64,000 nt of DNA. Origin: Bugula neritina. Its lineage: Eukaryota; Bryozoa; Gymnolaemata; Cheilostomatida; Bugulidae. Positions 14,301-28,200 of this stretch are shown here, piece by piece. Positions within the stretch are counted from its first letter, which is position 1. Every line of letters starts with the position of its first letter. The notes beneath the pieces are model-generated. The model saw only the letters and a program-made list of their open reading frames with translations, was not told the origin of the DNA and searched no databases. The stretch covers positions 10,496,741 through 10,560,740 of the forward strand of contig OZ037768.1 in NCBI GenBank assembly GCA_964035545.1, read 5' to 3'. A program made the translations under genes and the position numbers.

Positions 14301-14986
14301 TTTACTTGACCTCTAAGTAACTCTTTGTTTCCATATGGAAGTCAGAGTCGACATTATTAATTTGACACTATCTTCTGACTTTGTACAAGAGTTGATGGCT
14401 ACGCAGCCAACTCCATTATAATATTATGTATTCAGAGAGACCAGCTATATTTATCTCAGCTTGGCAAGGATCACCACAAGAAAGCGCTGGGTGCTGCTGC
14501 AGGCAAGCAACACACAAAGACCGTAGTCCGACAATGCTATAACTAGACTGAGATGATGTAGACACTAGCCGAGGTCGTTCACCCAGCTGTCCATCTAATA
14601 ATTTAATGATGGGTCAAAGACCACTGGAAGTTATTATCTGCTGATATTAGCACAAGATGTGGCACGAATCCACAACCCAATGGACCACTACTAGCCACTG
14701 ACACAACAAAGGCTGTCCCTCCAATCTCGATAATGGAGGAAACAGTTTTGAAGGCAAGAGCTAACTTCTATGGATAGAATACGCAGATGTTTAAGTCACA
14801 CAGTGCAGCAGAAAGTTGGATTTCAATTTGTCACCTAACCAGTACACAGAAAGAAGATTAGAGAAACTGACCCACTCAATATTTACATATATTTGTTGGT
14901 TTGTTTTGAATGTGGGTGCAAAGTGGGTCCTTTCATCAATATTGAATCCAAAACTACAAAAAAATGATGCAATTTTGCTTTCAAAG

Positions 14987-14992
14987 TTTATT
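14987..14992 (-). terminator. Candidate poly-A signal of CNOT1
   Basis: AATAAA on the minus strand, about 410 bp past the CNOT1 stop codon. No transcript evidence is available from sequence alone. Confidence 0.35.
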
Positions 14993-15401
14993 ATGAAATA
15001 ATAAAGATAAAACGCAAAATAGGTAGAGAAATCCTATACATTGCTTATTTACATGAAAATTAACAGCATTAGTGAATAACAAAACTACTCCAGCAATACT
15101 AACTACAAACAGTAAACCATCATCACATTATTAACATTTTAGATCGCAAACTAAATATAATAAATAATCGATGAGGGTTTGTAAATAGAGCCATAGCAAG
15201 AAAAAACTGAGCAGTTGGTGACCAACGTAACGACTGCCTAGATAAGTCTTGTGAAAAATTGTATAATAATATAATATAGACTGCCATAAAACGATGTTGA
15301 ATGACTGAAACCCAGTCATTCAACATTGTAACCTTGTTGCCGATATATTACTGACGAGAACGATATTACACAAAACAACTCTAAGATGCAGCAATGGGTA
15401 G

Positions 15402-18400
15402 TCATTGGGAGCCTCGAGCCTGTGACCGATTCTGATTGCATGATTTTGCAACCGTCTCAAACAGCCTGGCAATTTCCGGTGAACAGTGCACAAAGTCATG
15501 GCCCCAAAACTTGTAAACCTGATTTCTAATAAGCTCAATAAAGGTGACAAGAAGACCCCATGGGTGCGGTCGGTTTACTATCAATCTTTCCAGCAGTACT
15601 CTACAAAACAGATACAATACTAGTTTATGCTAAATAATTATATTAATGTTTAGAGTGGCTGGGATTTAGTAGTAGTAGACAGGTAGCCAGTAGCTCTCTC
15701 CTAGCAACCATAATTTATAACCATGCTACATTTAAAATTTAGATGGTAGATAAATGACCCTCAGCTAGGGAATGGCCTGTTCACCCTGCAGTTTACATGA
15801 CACAGCAGACTATAGCAAAGGACTGACTGACTGGCCTACCTAGAGAGATCAGTCAAACTATTTTATAATCCTCAAAGGTCGACCTTTAGTGTTCACATTC
15901 CAACAGGATGTGGATGTAGAAGTGCAGTTTGTATTCTTACTGAAGAGATGACCTTCAGTTCATGAACTTTCTGTTTAATCAAGGGGATCTGCACCTCCGT
16001 TACACTAACGCGCATTGGTACCAACAGATTTTAGACATGGGTTGGAATTTGAAATATCAGTAGTCAGTTTCACTTGGTACACAATGACTGGTTAATAATG
16101 AAACAGGACCACTGGATCTCCCCCTGCCTAGGAGGCAGTAACTACTTAGCAATTCTATTATCACTTGAATATTAATCAGCCAATTCATTCAGTAATATAT
16201 AACTGGTTTGCCAGATGCTATAATAGTGCAACAGTCATATAAAACAAATTAAAAACTAAAGCAACCATTAATCATCAACTTCTACCCCTACAGTGCATTA
16301 ACTGGTGTGCTGGGAGCAATAAATCAAGATTGCAGCGGATCTTACAACCACCAGCCTTCCACGTAGTGATCTCAGGCTGACTGCAGCCAGTTCTGTAGAA
16401 ACTGGTGGGTATGGAGACATGTGAAGCTGGTGAATGACTTGACGAGTGACTGCATACTGATGGACTAACCTTGTGATTTGCTCCTGGAGGGCCACGCTGT
16501 GAGCATCAGCAAACAGTGACAGAAGAGCACAGCTGAAGTAATGAGTGTGGCTGTTGGGAAACCGCAGTTGATTGGCGATAGCGTTGAGGAAGAGGTACCG
16601 CCCTGACAACACAAGAATATGATGTGAATAGAGCATAGAATACACTAATGCAGTGTAAACAGCAATTGTCAGCCATATAGAAGCAGTCGTGGAGAAATTG
16701 AGATAGCCTAAGTTTGTTAATTTTATTATCAAATTTTGGTCTGGGTTGAAATTCTTGAGAAAACATAACTTCTTTTGCTATATTTTTAATATGGAAACAG
16801 GCTTTTCTCAGTTTCTCCATTACTGCACCTACCTCCTATATTGAAGGTAGCAGTTGATAAGAGACTTGTCTGTACCAGCATGTTGAACTAAATTTTGAAG
16901 TAACACTGACGAATATGAAATAATGTCAGCTTCTATTATTGTTAGTTCATATTCATTGCGTTGCTTCAAATTTAGTCTTACATTGCAATGAGCTGCACAA
17001 TTGCCAACAGTACAAACTTGGCAATAAAATATGGCGGCCACAGCTGGTGACATGATATTTTGCAGTAGGAGTTGTAGTTTAATGCTGGTACAAACAAGTC
17101 TCCATCAACTACTACCTACGATACAGCAGCTGATGTAGCTTTCTGCAATCACATGACATTACATAATAAGTTTGGGTTCAGCATAGGCTGAACACTTCTG
17201 TTAGACAACACAAATGAGTATAATTGAAGCACGTTGAGAAATTGCCATACTTTCAGCAAGTTCTAGAATCTAGATAGAAGCCTGTTCTATTGGTTCCACA
17301 GAAACAAGATAAAAAACATTTGTTGAAAAATGCATTATGCATTAACAGTTGCCAGTAAATTTGATTGCAACCATCTGCAGTCACCTGTATTGAAAATGTT
17401 AGGTTTTTTATTCAGAATGATCAAAGGTTGGACTCTGTTGGAATGACAATAAATAGCCTATATTTCTTTAAGAAATGTTTTAATGTCAATTTTTATAGTC
17501 AGAGCGGTCCCCACAATAACTGCATTGTTTACTACTCACTGCATTGCTTTGCCATAGGAGTATTTTCAGATCACAAAAAATCATAATGTGCTAATCAACA
17601 GTATGATCTGTTTAAGATTAACTCTATTTTAGTAGTGAAAGGTAGCAGGTTAAAGACATTACAATTTAGCTACTAAATATATTTTTCAGCTAATTGTGGA
17701 TGTTGTGTAAAGTATTATCAGTTTACAAAAACAACAGATTGATGTCACTATAGTTGTGGTTGGTAGCTCATTACCATAGGTTAGCTGGCGCTACAGAGCA
17801 CTGACCTTACCAAGGCCAAACATACCGTCATAAATGTTTGTCCTTTGACCATAAATTTGGGAGGCAAATAAACAGAGCACTGATGAGACTTCGAACCCTA
17901 AGCGGTTGCAAAACAATTTATCTCCCCTGACGCATATCAATTTTCTAGGAATCAGCTAAGCTAAGCTAAGCGAGGTAAATGAGATTATGTAGGCAGTCTG
18001 CCTTTCTGTTTTACAGTATAGCCGTGACGGTAGCAAACCCATAAACTATTCATAGTTGCTTTTAAACTCTAAATTGACCTATGCGCATTGCGGAGGTAGA
18101 CGCAAAATTGCAGCGGTTTTCTTTTTGTAAGTAGCTGCAGTTGTAACATAATTTTATAGTAGTCCAACTGTGATGTGAAACAAAAACAATAAAAATCCAG
18201 AAAAGTACTTAAAAGTATGCTGGTAACATATCATGGACAGCCATGTCACATACAACAGGGTGCAGTTGAAAGCACCGTACCTTCAGTGTCAAGATCAAGA
18301 GAGAGGTTTTGGAAGATTTCCATGTGACTAGTTTGGGTGATGGTACTAGTGTTGGGACTCATTCCTTTCAGTTGCAAGTTCTGTATGGCTTGCGTACCAA

Positions 18401-21400
18401 CGTGCAGCACTAGTGCATTCATCAGTGGTATGTTATATCTATTCCCAGGATCATTTGTTATCTAAAATGATATTTATTATTATATTAAGATATAACAGTA
18501 AGCTAGTGAAAATATCAGAAGACGGAAGTGATCTAAAATTTTTTACTTGGTTAATATTTGTATGCACAGAGCACACCCAATCACAGTGTAGATGTAACAG
18601 GTCAATGCCCACTCCTAGCATGTAATATAGGCTACAAGCATGCAATGATGAATCACAGGTAAAGGGCTCTAATACTCTAATAAGGTAAAAATCCAATGAG
18701 TGTCAAACACACCATTACATTATCATCAGTCCGCACTCATTTATTATTATTCAGTTTCAGCTTCCAGCACTTGTTTTTGCTTCTATGGTGGCTGCCAAAA
18801 ATTGTCAAAAGTTTGATTGAAGTATGGAGTAACTAGTAACATTCTGACTTGCTAAATGCTTAAACCTGACAATTTATGGTCTAGTGTTGGTGAAACTTAG
18901 TGCTTAGATGTCAAAAACTCAACAGAACTGGACTTTCATAGTAAAAACTAATCCTAGAGATCAACTAATTGAGGGACACAAACCAATTGTAAATATCTTA
19001 GTTATGCTTCACATGACTTTCAACTACAGCTTCTCTCTTAAAAACTATTACAAATTAGCTACAGGTTAAAAGAAGGGCAAACTTTACATTTAGTAAATTT
19101 CAACAGTCTTAGGCCATTCACTAGAAATATGTGTAGCGAATGAAGACTTTATTGGGTTCAGTTATTCTAACTCAATTCCCGAGAATGGGGGATTGCGAGT
19201 GATTTTGGCAAATACTGGCAATGTGTGCGCGCGGGGGGGGGGGGGGGGGGGGTGGTGGAATGCATGAGGATTTCCACGGCAGAGATGACAACTCTTAAAA
19301 CTTCACAAAATGCCTGAAGTTCAGATGTTAAATTAACAAAATAAACCATCAATTATAATGTCCAGCTTACAAAAAAGAAGGTCAATGAAAGAAAAGAGTA
19401 AATGTTATTGAATTCAGAACTACTTTTAGAACAACAATCACTTTATAAAACACATATAAAACTGTTAATTTTCTGCACTGAACTATCTGTTTGCCATTAA
19501 AGCCATTTTAGTCCTAAAATTTATGCTTAGACTTGAATCAACTAAAAACAGTCACAATATTGTAGAGAAAAGTAAGCAAACTGTAATATAACAAGTGTAG
19601 TCAATTATCAACTTTTCCAAGTACTAGAAATCCTAACTATCAAGGCAGATATGAGGTCCATTAGTTTGTGAAGGTTAAAATTATTGTGTTAACTAGCAGT
19701 GGGTCATTACCAGAGTGGTAAGGATCCACTGCTAGTGACGTAGAGTGCCGATTATACCAACTACATAGAATGAGCTATCAGTTAGTCTAGTAATATTGAT
19801 AAGAATTGGCCACAAGCTGGAAGAAGGTATTTTGCCAACTTCCCAGTCAATAAAAAACTCTATTATTCTTGTCAAAGGGTTAGATGCACATTGTTCACCT
19901 TGGCACGACCTTGCTAGGCCACAGTCAATAAACACTTTCTCTCTGGGGGTATTGCTCAGTACCCAGTCTATGGTCTGTATCAAAATATGGGAGTCAATTG
20001 AGAGGCCCAAGTAACACCAAATAAATTAACTCAGTGAATAACTACCTGCAACTTGGATCTCAGCTCAGAGAGGAAGGTGGAGGGAGATCTGCTCTTCAGG
20101 TACGACTCCAAGTCCTTCCGGAAAGACTCCGGCTGAATCATTGCCGCGACATTTGTCATGATCTTAGGAGCATGTGCTATCTCCGTCAGCATGTCCACCT
20201 GTTCAATAATAACGGCTCCACACTATGACATCATGTCACAAGCAATGCAGAGTTCAGCCTTCTCACATCATCGAAAACAACGTGTCCTTTTTTACCACTA
20301 TTCTTAAAAATATCTTTGAATTTTGGTTGGTTTTTGACATCAGCCGCAGCTTTTTATCCAAGAATTTGGAAATGGGTAGGAAAGTTATGCCAAAAGAGAT
20401 TTTGACACTTGGATGCCAGCACCAAAAATTAGTGGATTGTAAAAAATACAAAACTGCATCGCAGCTGCATAAGCCTTTTCTGTAAGCATTAACAAAACAC
20501 AAAAGACGGATCTTAAAATTTGGAGTAATGGCCGCTTGATATGCAAATAGCAGCCCCAAATCAACTTCACCTTTATGCTTTAGTAGAGAAAATGTTTAGC
20601 CTTGCTTTGACATTGACACAAATCCTCTGCTATAACCATATAGCTTTTAGATTGAATTTGCACTAAGGGCATATTCGCAACAAAGAATACAAATTAACTG
20701 CATATATGAATGATATATGAGGATGCAAAGCACTAAAATGATGAATATATTTCAACAACTGTAACACAATCAATTAACAGTTCCATGAGTTTATTCCTGT
20801 GCAACAGTCAAGGCAAAACCAATTAAAGGCTCTTTAATGCAAGTAGCCAACACAAATTTGGTGAACAGTAAAAGGGGAATCCCCTGTAACCTAGAGGGCA
20901 TAAAAAACGAAATAGCTTAGAATGCCAAATGACCTGTTCATATTCAGTAAAGAGTTATTAATGCCTTTAGTAAAAGTTGAATAACAATTTTCATGCATCG
21001 GCAAGGAAAAATAATCCCACTGTTTAAAAAGACCAGCAAAACAATTCAGTTTTGTTGGAACATAAATTATGCCCATTGCAAGTTTCTGCTAACAAATGCA
21101 TTAAACCTAAACTTCATTTTTTACTTTCTTATGCTGGAATCTTCAACTAAGAATAGTAAAACTACACATCGTATATAATCAATTAATGAATGGCTGTACC
21201 TTTAAATTGGGTGTAAATGGGTCAGGGAGACGCATGTTGCGAGGAAAAGCACTCAGTATCAGGTTCCTCATCTGAATACAATTAGGAGGAATGACATCAC
21301 AGAATGCATAGTGATAATCACAAAGGAACTCTGGGAAATCATGCAGCAGAACGAGGAGGACGCGCAGAGTGCCCTACAATACAAGAATTGTGATCATTAT

Positions 21401-24400
21401 ATCATCAAACAACAAGCCTTACGGTCAGTGAAAAGGCACCATGCATAATTCTCGCCCTGGGAGATAAGAATAAATTAAATTGAAGATTTATCCAAGCATG
21501 AGATGAACTGCAGAGTAGCAAGTACACAACTACTTTATTTCTACTCTAATTAGCAGCTCAACTTAGCATGCATCATCCGAGTATCCAATATTCACTGCTA
21601 CGTAAAATTTACACTGAAATATTGATTTTAGGCTGTGAACATTGTTGAGTGGCAGAGACTCTCAACGTTACGCAATGCAACATCGACTGGCTCGGAGTGA
21701 AGAAAATATGAACTTTAATGGCAGAAGGATGTTTGGAAATGAGTAAAATGAACGTACCTTGTATAGCACCTGCATTGCACGGTTGAGGTCAGCATTTCTC
21801 AGGAATGGAGCAAGAAATTTAAACAAATCAATGAGAATCTGAGCATACATATTCCAGCCCTAAAACAATAACACAATATTATACTGGAGGAGGCAAAGGA
21901 AAGGCCAATAACCTAGTAATTTGAGGCAAGTGACATTTGCTATAAACTGATAATAATGGTAAAACTGATGATCAACACTTACAGGAGGGTGTAACTTAAA
22001 AATATAGTAATTCACTTATAATCCCATATAACTTAAAACTTGTACAATTCCTGGAATAATATACTGGCCAAACCAAAACCTCAATGGATTTGTTTACACC
22101 ATCTATTCATACCTTCCCTAAAACTCTCAACGATATGGTCACTTGCACAAGATCAACAGTGAATCAAAAGGTGAATGACATCATAAATCAAAACTATCTT
22201 TTAAATCTCCAACTATAATGATTGTTTACGGCATTGCAATAGTATGATGAATCGTAGTTGGTAGTCCATATTAAACAAAATTTAAGTTAGTAGTCCATAT
22301 TCAAAAAAAAATTCAACGACATTTAATATAAGCAGACCCTTTGCTGAGCTGTCAACTGTAGCATTCTACCAATGAAAGCTCGGTGTGAGATCAATTCCAG
22401 CCAGGCAAAGGCAAAGCCAGGATAACGGGCAGGGCGAAGAATTCTGTACGTGTTGACAAACGCTGTTAATACCTGCGCAACCGAAACAGTTGATGACACA
22501 GCGTAATCAATAAAAATATTTTCACAGAATACGCAATATGTGGGCTTCCAAATCTTCATACAAATAGTGACATTTGGACAGACTCAAAGATAAGAATAGA
22601 AAATATATTTAATGAATTAGGTCCTGCAGTTTAAATTTAGCTTAATCAGTTAATTGATAGCAACTTCTCAGCCAGCAGTGTTTTGCTGCGTGACTTCCAC
22701 ACCACCTGTACATGCTAGAACTCACCACCAGCTGGTAAGTGTATAACACTCTCCACTGAATGTTGTGGGCTGTGCAACAGCCATCACAGGTTTTTGACCA
22801 TGCCAACAAAATTAATCAACATTGGAAAATGCTCTATGTTTTCACTATATACTTTGAGTTAAAGTTGGCAAACGTCTAGTTGGAAACAGATAAAAAAGAC
22901 CCTGCTAACACATATCACCAAGTGCGTCAGTAACTGCCTTTTACCAACTCTTTCCATCTTCGAAAAGTTTCATCATAAAATACTAGAGCTTAAACTAATT
23001 CTATAAATAGTCATTTAGATATATGCTACCAATTGTTAACCCCAACACCCAAGCAATACATGTTCAGTACCATTTGAAGATTAGTTAATTCTATATTATG
23101 CAGCTGGTTTCACATTGAAATGCAAAACTAGCACAAGTTATACAAATTAAAAATGTTTTTTTAGGTTTATAAAATCAAAAATAAATTTCACAAACCTGGA
23201 AATTCATGGCTTCGAGAATATGTTCAGGAGCATTGAGTTCAATGAAAAGCATGATGAAGATTCGGTGGAAAGGAAGTTGTTGAAACTCTTTACCCTTCGA
23301 ATCATGATCCGACATCAACACTCCAGCCACAATCCCCAAAACCTGAAAGAGTGCAGCGACAATGGCGGGTGCAAAGTACATAAAGTGATAACCACACTCT
23401 TACTGCTAAGTCACTTTGACTGACAAGTAACCATGCTGTGCCAGTTACGCTGATTCCAATAACCCTGTAAAGGATAGATTTTGAGCTTGTCTTTTGCCAA
23501 CATTAGACGGATATAGAGGTTATACAAAAGGCTTGCAGCAAAAAAGACAATAAATGGAACGTTCCCAAAAGCAGTGAGATTTCAACCCCAGTTTGCAGCG
23601 TAGCCACCAAATCTTGAACATTTGTTTTGCACCCACACAAGCAGTGGCGCTTCCAGAACACGTAACAGCTGCGAGTTCCATCAACACCCACTTGAGAATG
23701 TGCAGCGAACTGGCGTCATAAAATACAGATACTGCTTAGCCGCTGGTCTACTAACAGCCGACCCTGTACAATACTATGCAAGGTTCATCTAGTGAATATG
23801 TCATCACCAGAATTCTAGACACTAAACGCTGGTTTATTTCACACATTAGTTAAAAGCATAACAAGAATTCTACACTAAACGTTGGTTTATTTCACAAGTC
23901 AGTCAAAAATTACATTGAAAACACACAAACCTTGTTCAGTAGATTTATCTTTGTGGCTGGATTGTTTGCTTCACCAGAGAGTTTAACCAGCAGGACAATG
24001 AGTCTCACGTAGGCATCCAGAGTCTTGAAACACTGAGCTCTAACCAAGGCAGCGTTGGTAGAGAAGTTCTTGAGTGTGCTGTACGTGACGTCTACACATA
24101 GCTGAGTACACAACCTGAAGAACCTGGTGATGAGCTCATCCGACTTGAGAATACCCTGCTGAGACATCTGCAACCCACGAGAAGAAACATTGAGTAGCAG
24201 CTCAACGCGCACACCTCAGCCTACACCATAATTGATGATGTCATAAGGTGGCAGAAATGTGAGAAGACAACTTTCACTTTTCGCGAGTTCAAAATTTTAC
24301 CAGTTGGGCGGCAAAAACCTTTGCATAACATGAATATGTAATTGCATTTTGTAAGATTTCATTGACAACTCCCAACCTGTTTGATTCAAATACAAATACA

Positions 24401-25258
24401 TCTAACAAGTGCGGAGCTAGAAGACACAGTGACTTACCTGATTGACAAACTGAGTAAATGCTTGTCTGTTGTAGTCCCTGGCAATACCGGGGTTGTGGTA
24501 CAGCTGCACCCACTCTCTGAGCAAGTACTCAGTCTTCTCGTGCAAACCTGGTGGGTCGTTTGTATCCTTAGCCTGGTTTATACCAGACTGCATCATAGAG
24601 GTAGGCCCGGATGGCGAGCCCGGCACCAAACCTCCGTCATTCTGTTGCCTCAAGTAATCCACCATCTCGGCTAAACTGAAATGGTAAAACCATGCAATTT
24701 ACAAGTAAGAAAAACAGGCTACTCTTTAGCTTATCTCAAAAACAGTCAGACATACTGGATGCCACTATGCATGGCGCATATGGCAGCTGCTTTGTACAAG
24801 ACTAGATTCTTATCTCTCTAGTCTGAGAAGCTTCCGTACACCGTATTATATATCACAGCATATGAGCGTTGATGCAGCAGTACATGGTTAAAAACAGAGA
24901 TGGAGTTGTCAACACCAAGCAATCAAAGGGCATGGGTGCGAAGTGCTAACTGATGATTCTTATATGAAGTTCAACGAACCCATCAGGCAGGAGTCTGTAT
25001 TGTGCTGAAGGAATCTTGATGAGGGAGACTACCGTATTAGAGAAATCACTTTCGGTTATCAGCTCAGACCCCTTCTCTTTTACAATCAGTCTCTGAATAA
25101 GCCGCATTGCCAACTTGACACCATTATAGTTGGTACCATTCTCCATGAAGGCTGCCAGACTATTATCATACTGAGTGAGATGAACTAGGCCGGCTTTGAT
25201 GAGGCATTCCACTGCTTCATCATTGTACCGAATGTCATCTTTGCTTTCAACCATAGAC
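15402..25258 (-). CDS. CNOT1: CNOT1 exons 31-41: NOT1 superfamily homology (C-terminal) domain
   Basis: Exons: 24980-25258, 24438-24675, 23931-24167, 23196-23342, 22338-22472, 21758-21859, 21200-21373, 20046-20198, 18281-18438, 16470-16602 and 15402-15600 (about residues 1716-2366). This is the C-terminal domain that binds CNOT2 and CNOT3. Diagnostic blocks are [96 protein letters not shown] and [20 protein letters not shown]. Exon 38 ends in phase 0 and exon 39 begins one base into the third codon position, so a small exon is missing between them. Confidence 0.93.
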
Positions 25259-28200
25259 CTACCAAGAAAAATAAAACAACCTTATCAATAACTTCACAAA
25301 AGATAAAAAGTTGGTTCGCTTTAATTTTCACACAGCAATTACCATTTCAAGGGAAAAAACTTGCCTGGTGACGTGATCCTTTGTCCAATTAGATCCAAAC
25401 GCCCGAGGTCCATACAATCCCCTGAGGACAACCAAGTGACAGTCCCTCACTCTGGACGCCAGGCTAATCTCAGTTATGGCATTGCTGTTGTAACACTCGA
25501 GAAAGCTTTCCACGGTCTAAACAGAAAGCAACTCTATGTTAATGCCAACAATTTTTTACAATAGTACATTACCACAGCTTGACTCAGAGTAAAAAAGGTG
25601 AAGTCAGTCTAGCAAGATGGAGTCACCTTCTGTATAAGAGTAATGGCTGTCATGACTATATCTCTACTCTGAGCAGCTTTCTTCAGCATACTGGCCAGCA
25701 TCTGCAGAGCACTCAACTGTGCAGAGTTGGTGGAAGCGGCTTGACTAGAGGAGAGAACTTGCAGTTGACCCTCTATGTCGTTGCCTACCTTTTCATACAT
25801 GGCACCAATCTCATCGGCCAAGAAGTTCTACAGCAGCACAGTAAAAATACATTATTATCATTTGGTAAAATTTAACTTTGAACTAAAATATAAATTACTA
25901 TATTTTATGCATCCTATTTTATGCATTCAGTATCCCGACTACTGAATCTTTTGAGACTGATTATATAGCCAGACAAACCGTGTGCTGCTTGCTGTTGATC
26001 ATATTCTGCTGACCCAGAAGGTCACTACTCATGTTGCTGGAGCCGCCGGCTATAGCAAAGCCAGGTATGTTGCGAGCAAACTCGTGATACACACTCATCT
26101 GCTGGGAAGGAGCTGCATTGCCAGGCTTCAGCCGTATTGGCTCGGGAATGACCTCCATCTGATACTTCTGAGCCACAGGGTCACAGTATCTGCGACCTTC
26201 TTGTCTGGCAGTCAGTCTCAACTCAAATTCCTAAGAATATAAAATGATGCTTACTCAAAAATAAATTAAAAACTCATCATTTATTTCACTTTAAAGGTTA
26301 TTAAAAAGAAATGAACAATTGAGATGGCATCCAACTAACTGGCAAGCATATTAAACAAGTTGAAAAATAACACAGAATCATATGCATCCTGCTTACTCCT
26401 GCAAGGCGCTTGTCTATTTCAGGAATTGCCTTTTCCACAGCAGTTTTCTGGATAAACACACAAGCCAATTCGGTATTGTCTTGGGCAATAACTTGGGCGG
26501 CTTTCTCAATCATCTCTTTGTGTTGCAGAGTTAGTGCACTTCGGTTAAAGCTACCAATAAATGCCTGGAAAAAACAAAAAGAAATTTAGTATGCTAGATT
26601 TCAACTGCTGGTTAAATACAAAAATTTTACATGAAATGAACACCAGGGGATCAAAATAGTGAACTTTTTTCTAATAATGGATTCATCTACAAATGGACAT
26701 ACTGCAGAATATAATGACCAGATATAAATATTTGAAAGTCATTTAATATTCAACACAATAGTATACTAAAAAGCATGAGACTTATTGGGACAAAGAGAAA
26801 CAATATTGTTGATGCAACATCATCAACAAAAAAACCCACAAAAAGCTATCATTATTTTCAAATAATGTATTCACAAGGCACTCGTGCCCTTCTAAATCAT
26901 ACAATTAATTTCTCTTATGCCAGTGAATTTTGCAAATCCCAATTTCTAATGACCCATAAAAATATTAGATGACCTAAAGAGCTTCCATATGCAAGCGTCG
27001 TCAGTTCTTGAGCAAAAAATGTCAATCAGCATGAGTTAAGGACTTAGCATTTACATGCTTGAGGAGTTCCGCTATACCATGCAGCAGAATGGAGAACAGA
27101 CCTGCTTTAGACCAGTTTGAATGGAGATTAACAGCGGGTCACGGCAAGTAATCAGGGCCATCCCGGCAGTCAGACTCCTGATAATGCTGTGAGCTGCTCC
27201 CATCATCCTCTGTTCTTCAGGATCCAATGCAAAATCCTACAACAAAATCAGCACCAAATGAACAAGTTTGCTTTCTGGTAACAGAGCATTAGTCTGAAAT
27301 ATCCCATACATCACACGAATGTAATAGAATACATCTACAAATTTTAGCTAAAGATATTACTGCCCAAAATAGGAATAAATTCAATAGAATTATGCAGTTT
27401 TCACAGCAAAATAAATGGGAGTCGAATAGATGTATATTGCCACCTACTTTCTTCACAACACTCTCGCATGTGGTTAGTGCTATCTTTATGGATCTCTCTA
27501 CAACTGGGAGAATAAGATCAGAAATGGAACGCTCCAGTACGGGCCTCACCAGAGCCTTGAGCGCCTTGTTGAGCTGGAATAGCGGCAACTGAAAGTGGAG
27601 AACAAACATACAAATCAGCACATCTAATGCAAGCAAGATATGCAACTGTGGGGTTTGAGTTGAGATTTTGAAAAAAAATTAAACGCACAAACTATTGAAG
27701 TTAGAAGGTTATAAATGATCACAACTGAAATGTTATATTTTCATACAAAAAACAAGTGTATCCTGCCTTTATTAATACTAGAACTTTCAAGTTGATCTGT
27801 TTTAATAATTTTACAAACGACTATACCTGGTCAGAAATATGAATGTGAGGAGCCAGGTTAGCCATAGAAGACACGTTGATGTCGCTATATGAATACTGAG
27901 GCTGGGGAGTCGGGCGACTGGCAGGTACCTGCTGAGCAAGCGTGCTCTACAACAAACAATACAACATACTGATCTCACTGTGAACAGGTGCGTGCAGGTG
28001 GTGTGCTAGAGATGACAGTCTATGGAGTCATCACACAAGCCCAGATATACACCAATATATTCTAAAAGTAATCAAGTCATAGTGGAAGTGATGTAATCAC
28101 CTGACCATAGCCAACAGGATGCAGTCACTTCTGAGTTTAAGATCAACAACCAGTATAACAAAAGGGTGGAAAAAAGTGTATGGTATATGGCATAGTACAC

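Larger units (their letters stand above)
10744..15401. other. Convergent intergenic region between the nuclear receptor and CNOT1
   Basis: The 3' UTR of the receptor begins at 10744. The clearest poly-A signal seen downstream is AATAAA at 11338-11343. On the other strand the CNOT1 3' UTR begins below 15402, with AATAAA on the minus strand (TTTATT at 14987-14992) as a candidate signal. Between them I see only AT-rich sequence with no coding signature, RNA gene or clear repeat. Confidence 0.5.

Noticed and set aside
16829-17053. Minus-strand frame starting [18 protein letters not shown] inside a CNOT1 intron, considered as a nested gene
   Set aside because: It has a plausible start and Cys-rich beginning but no family match, no convincing splice partners and lies wholly in an intron; it is most likely chance.
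17880-17935. TTCGAACCC near 17891 as the B box of a minus-strand tRNA
   Set aside because: No A box at the right distance and no acceptor stem could be found.
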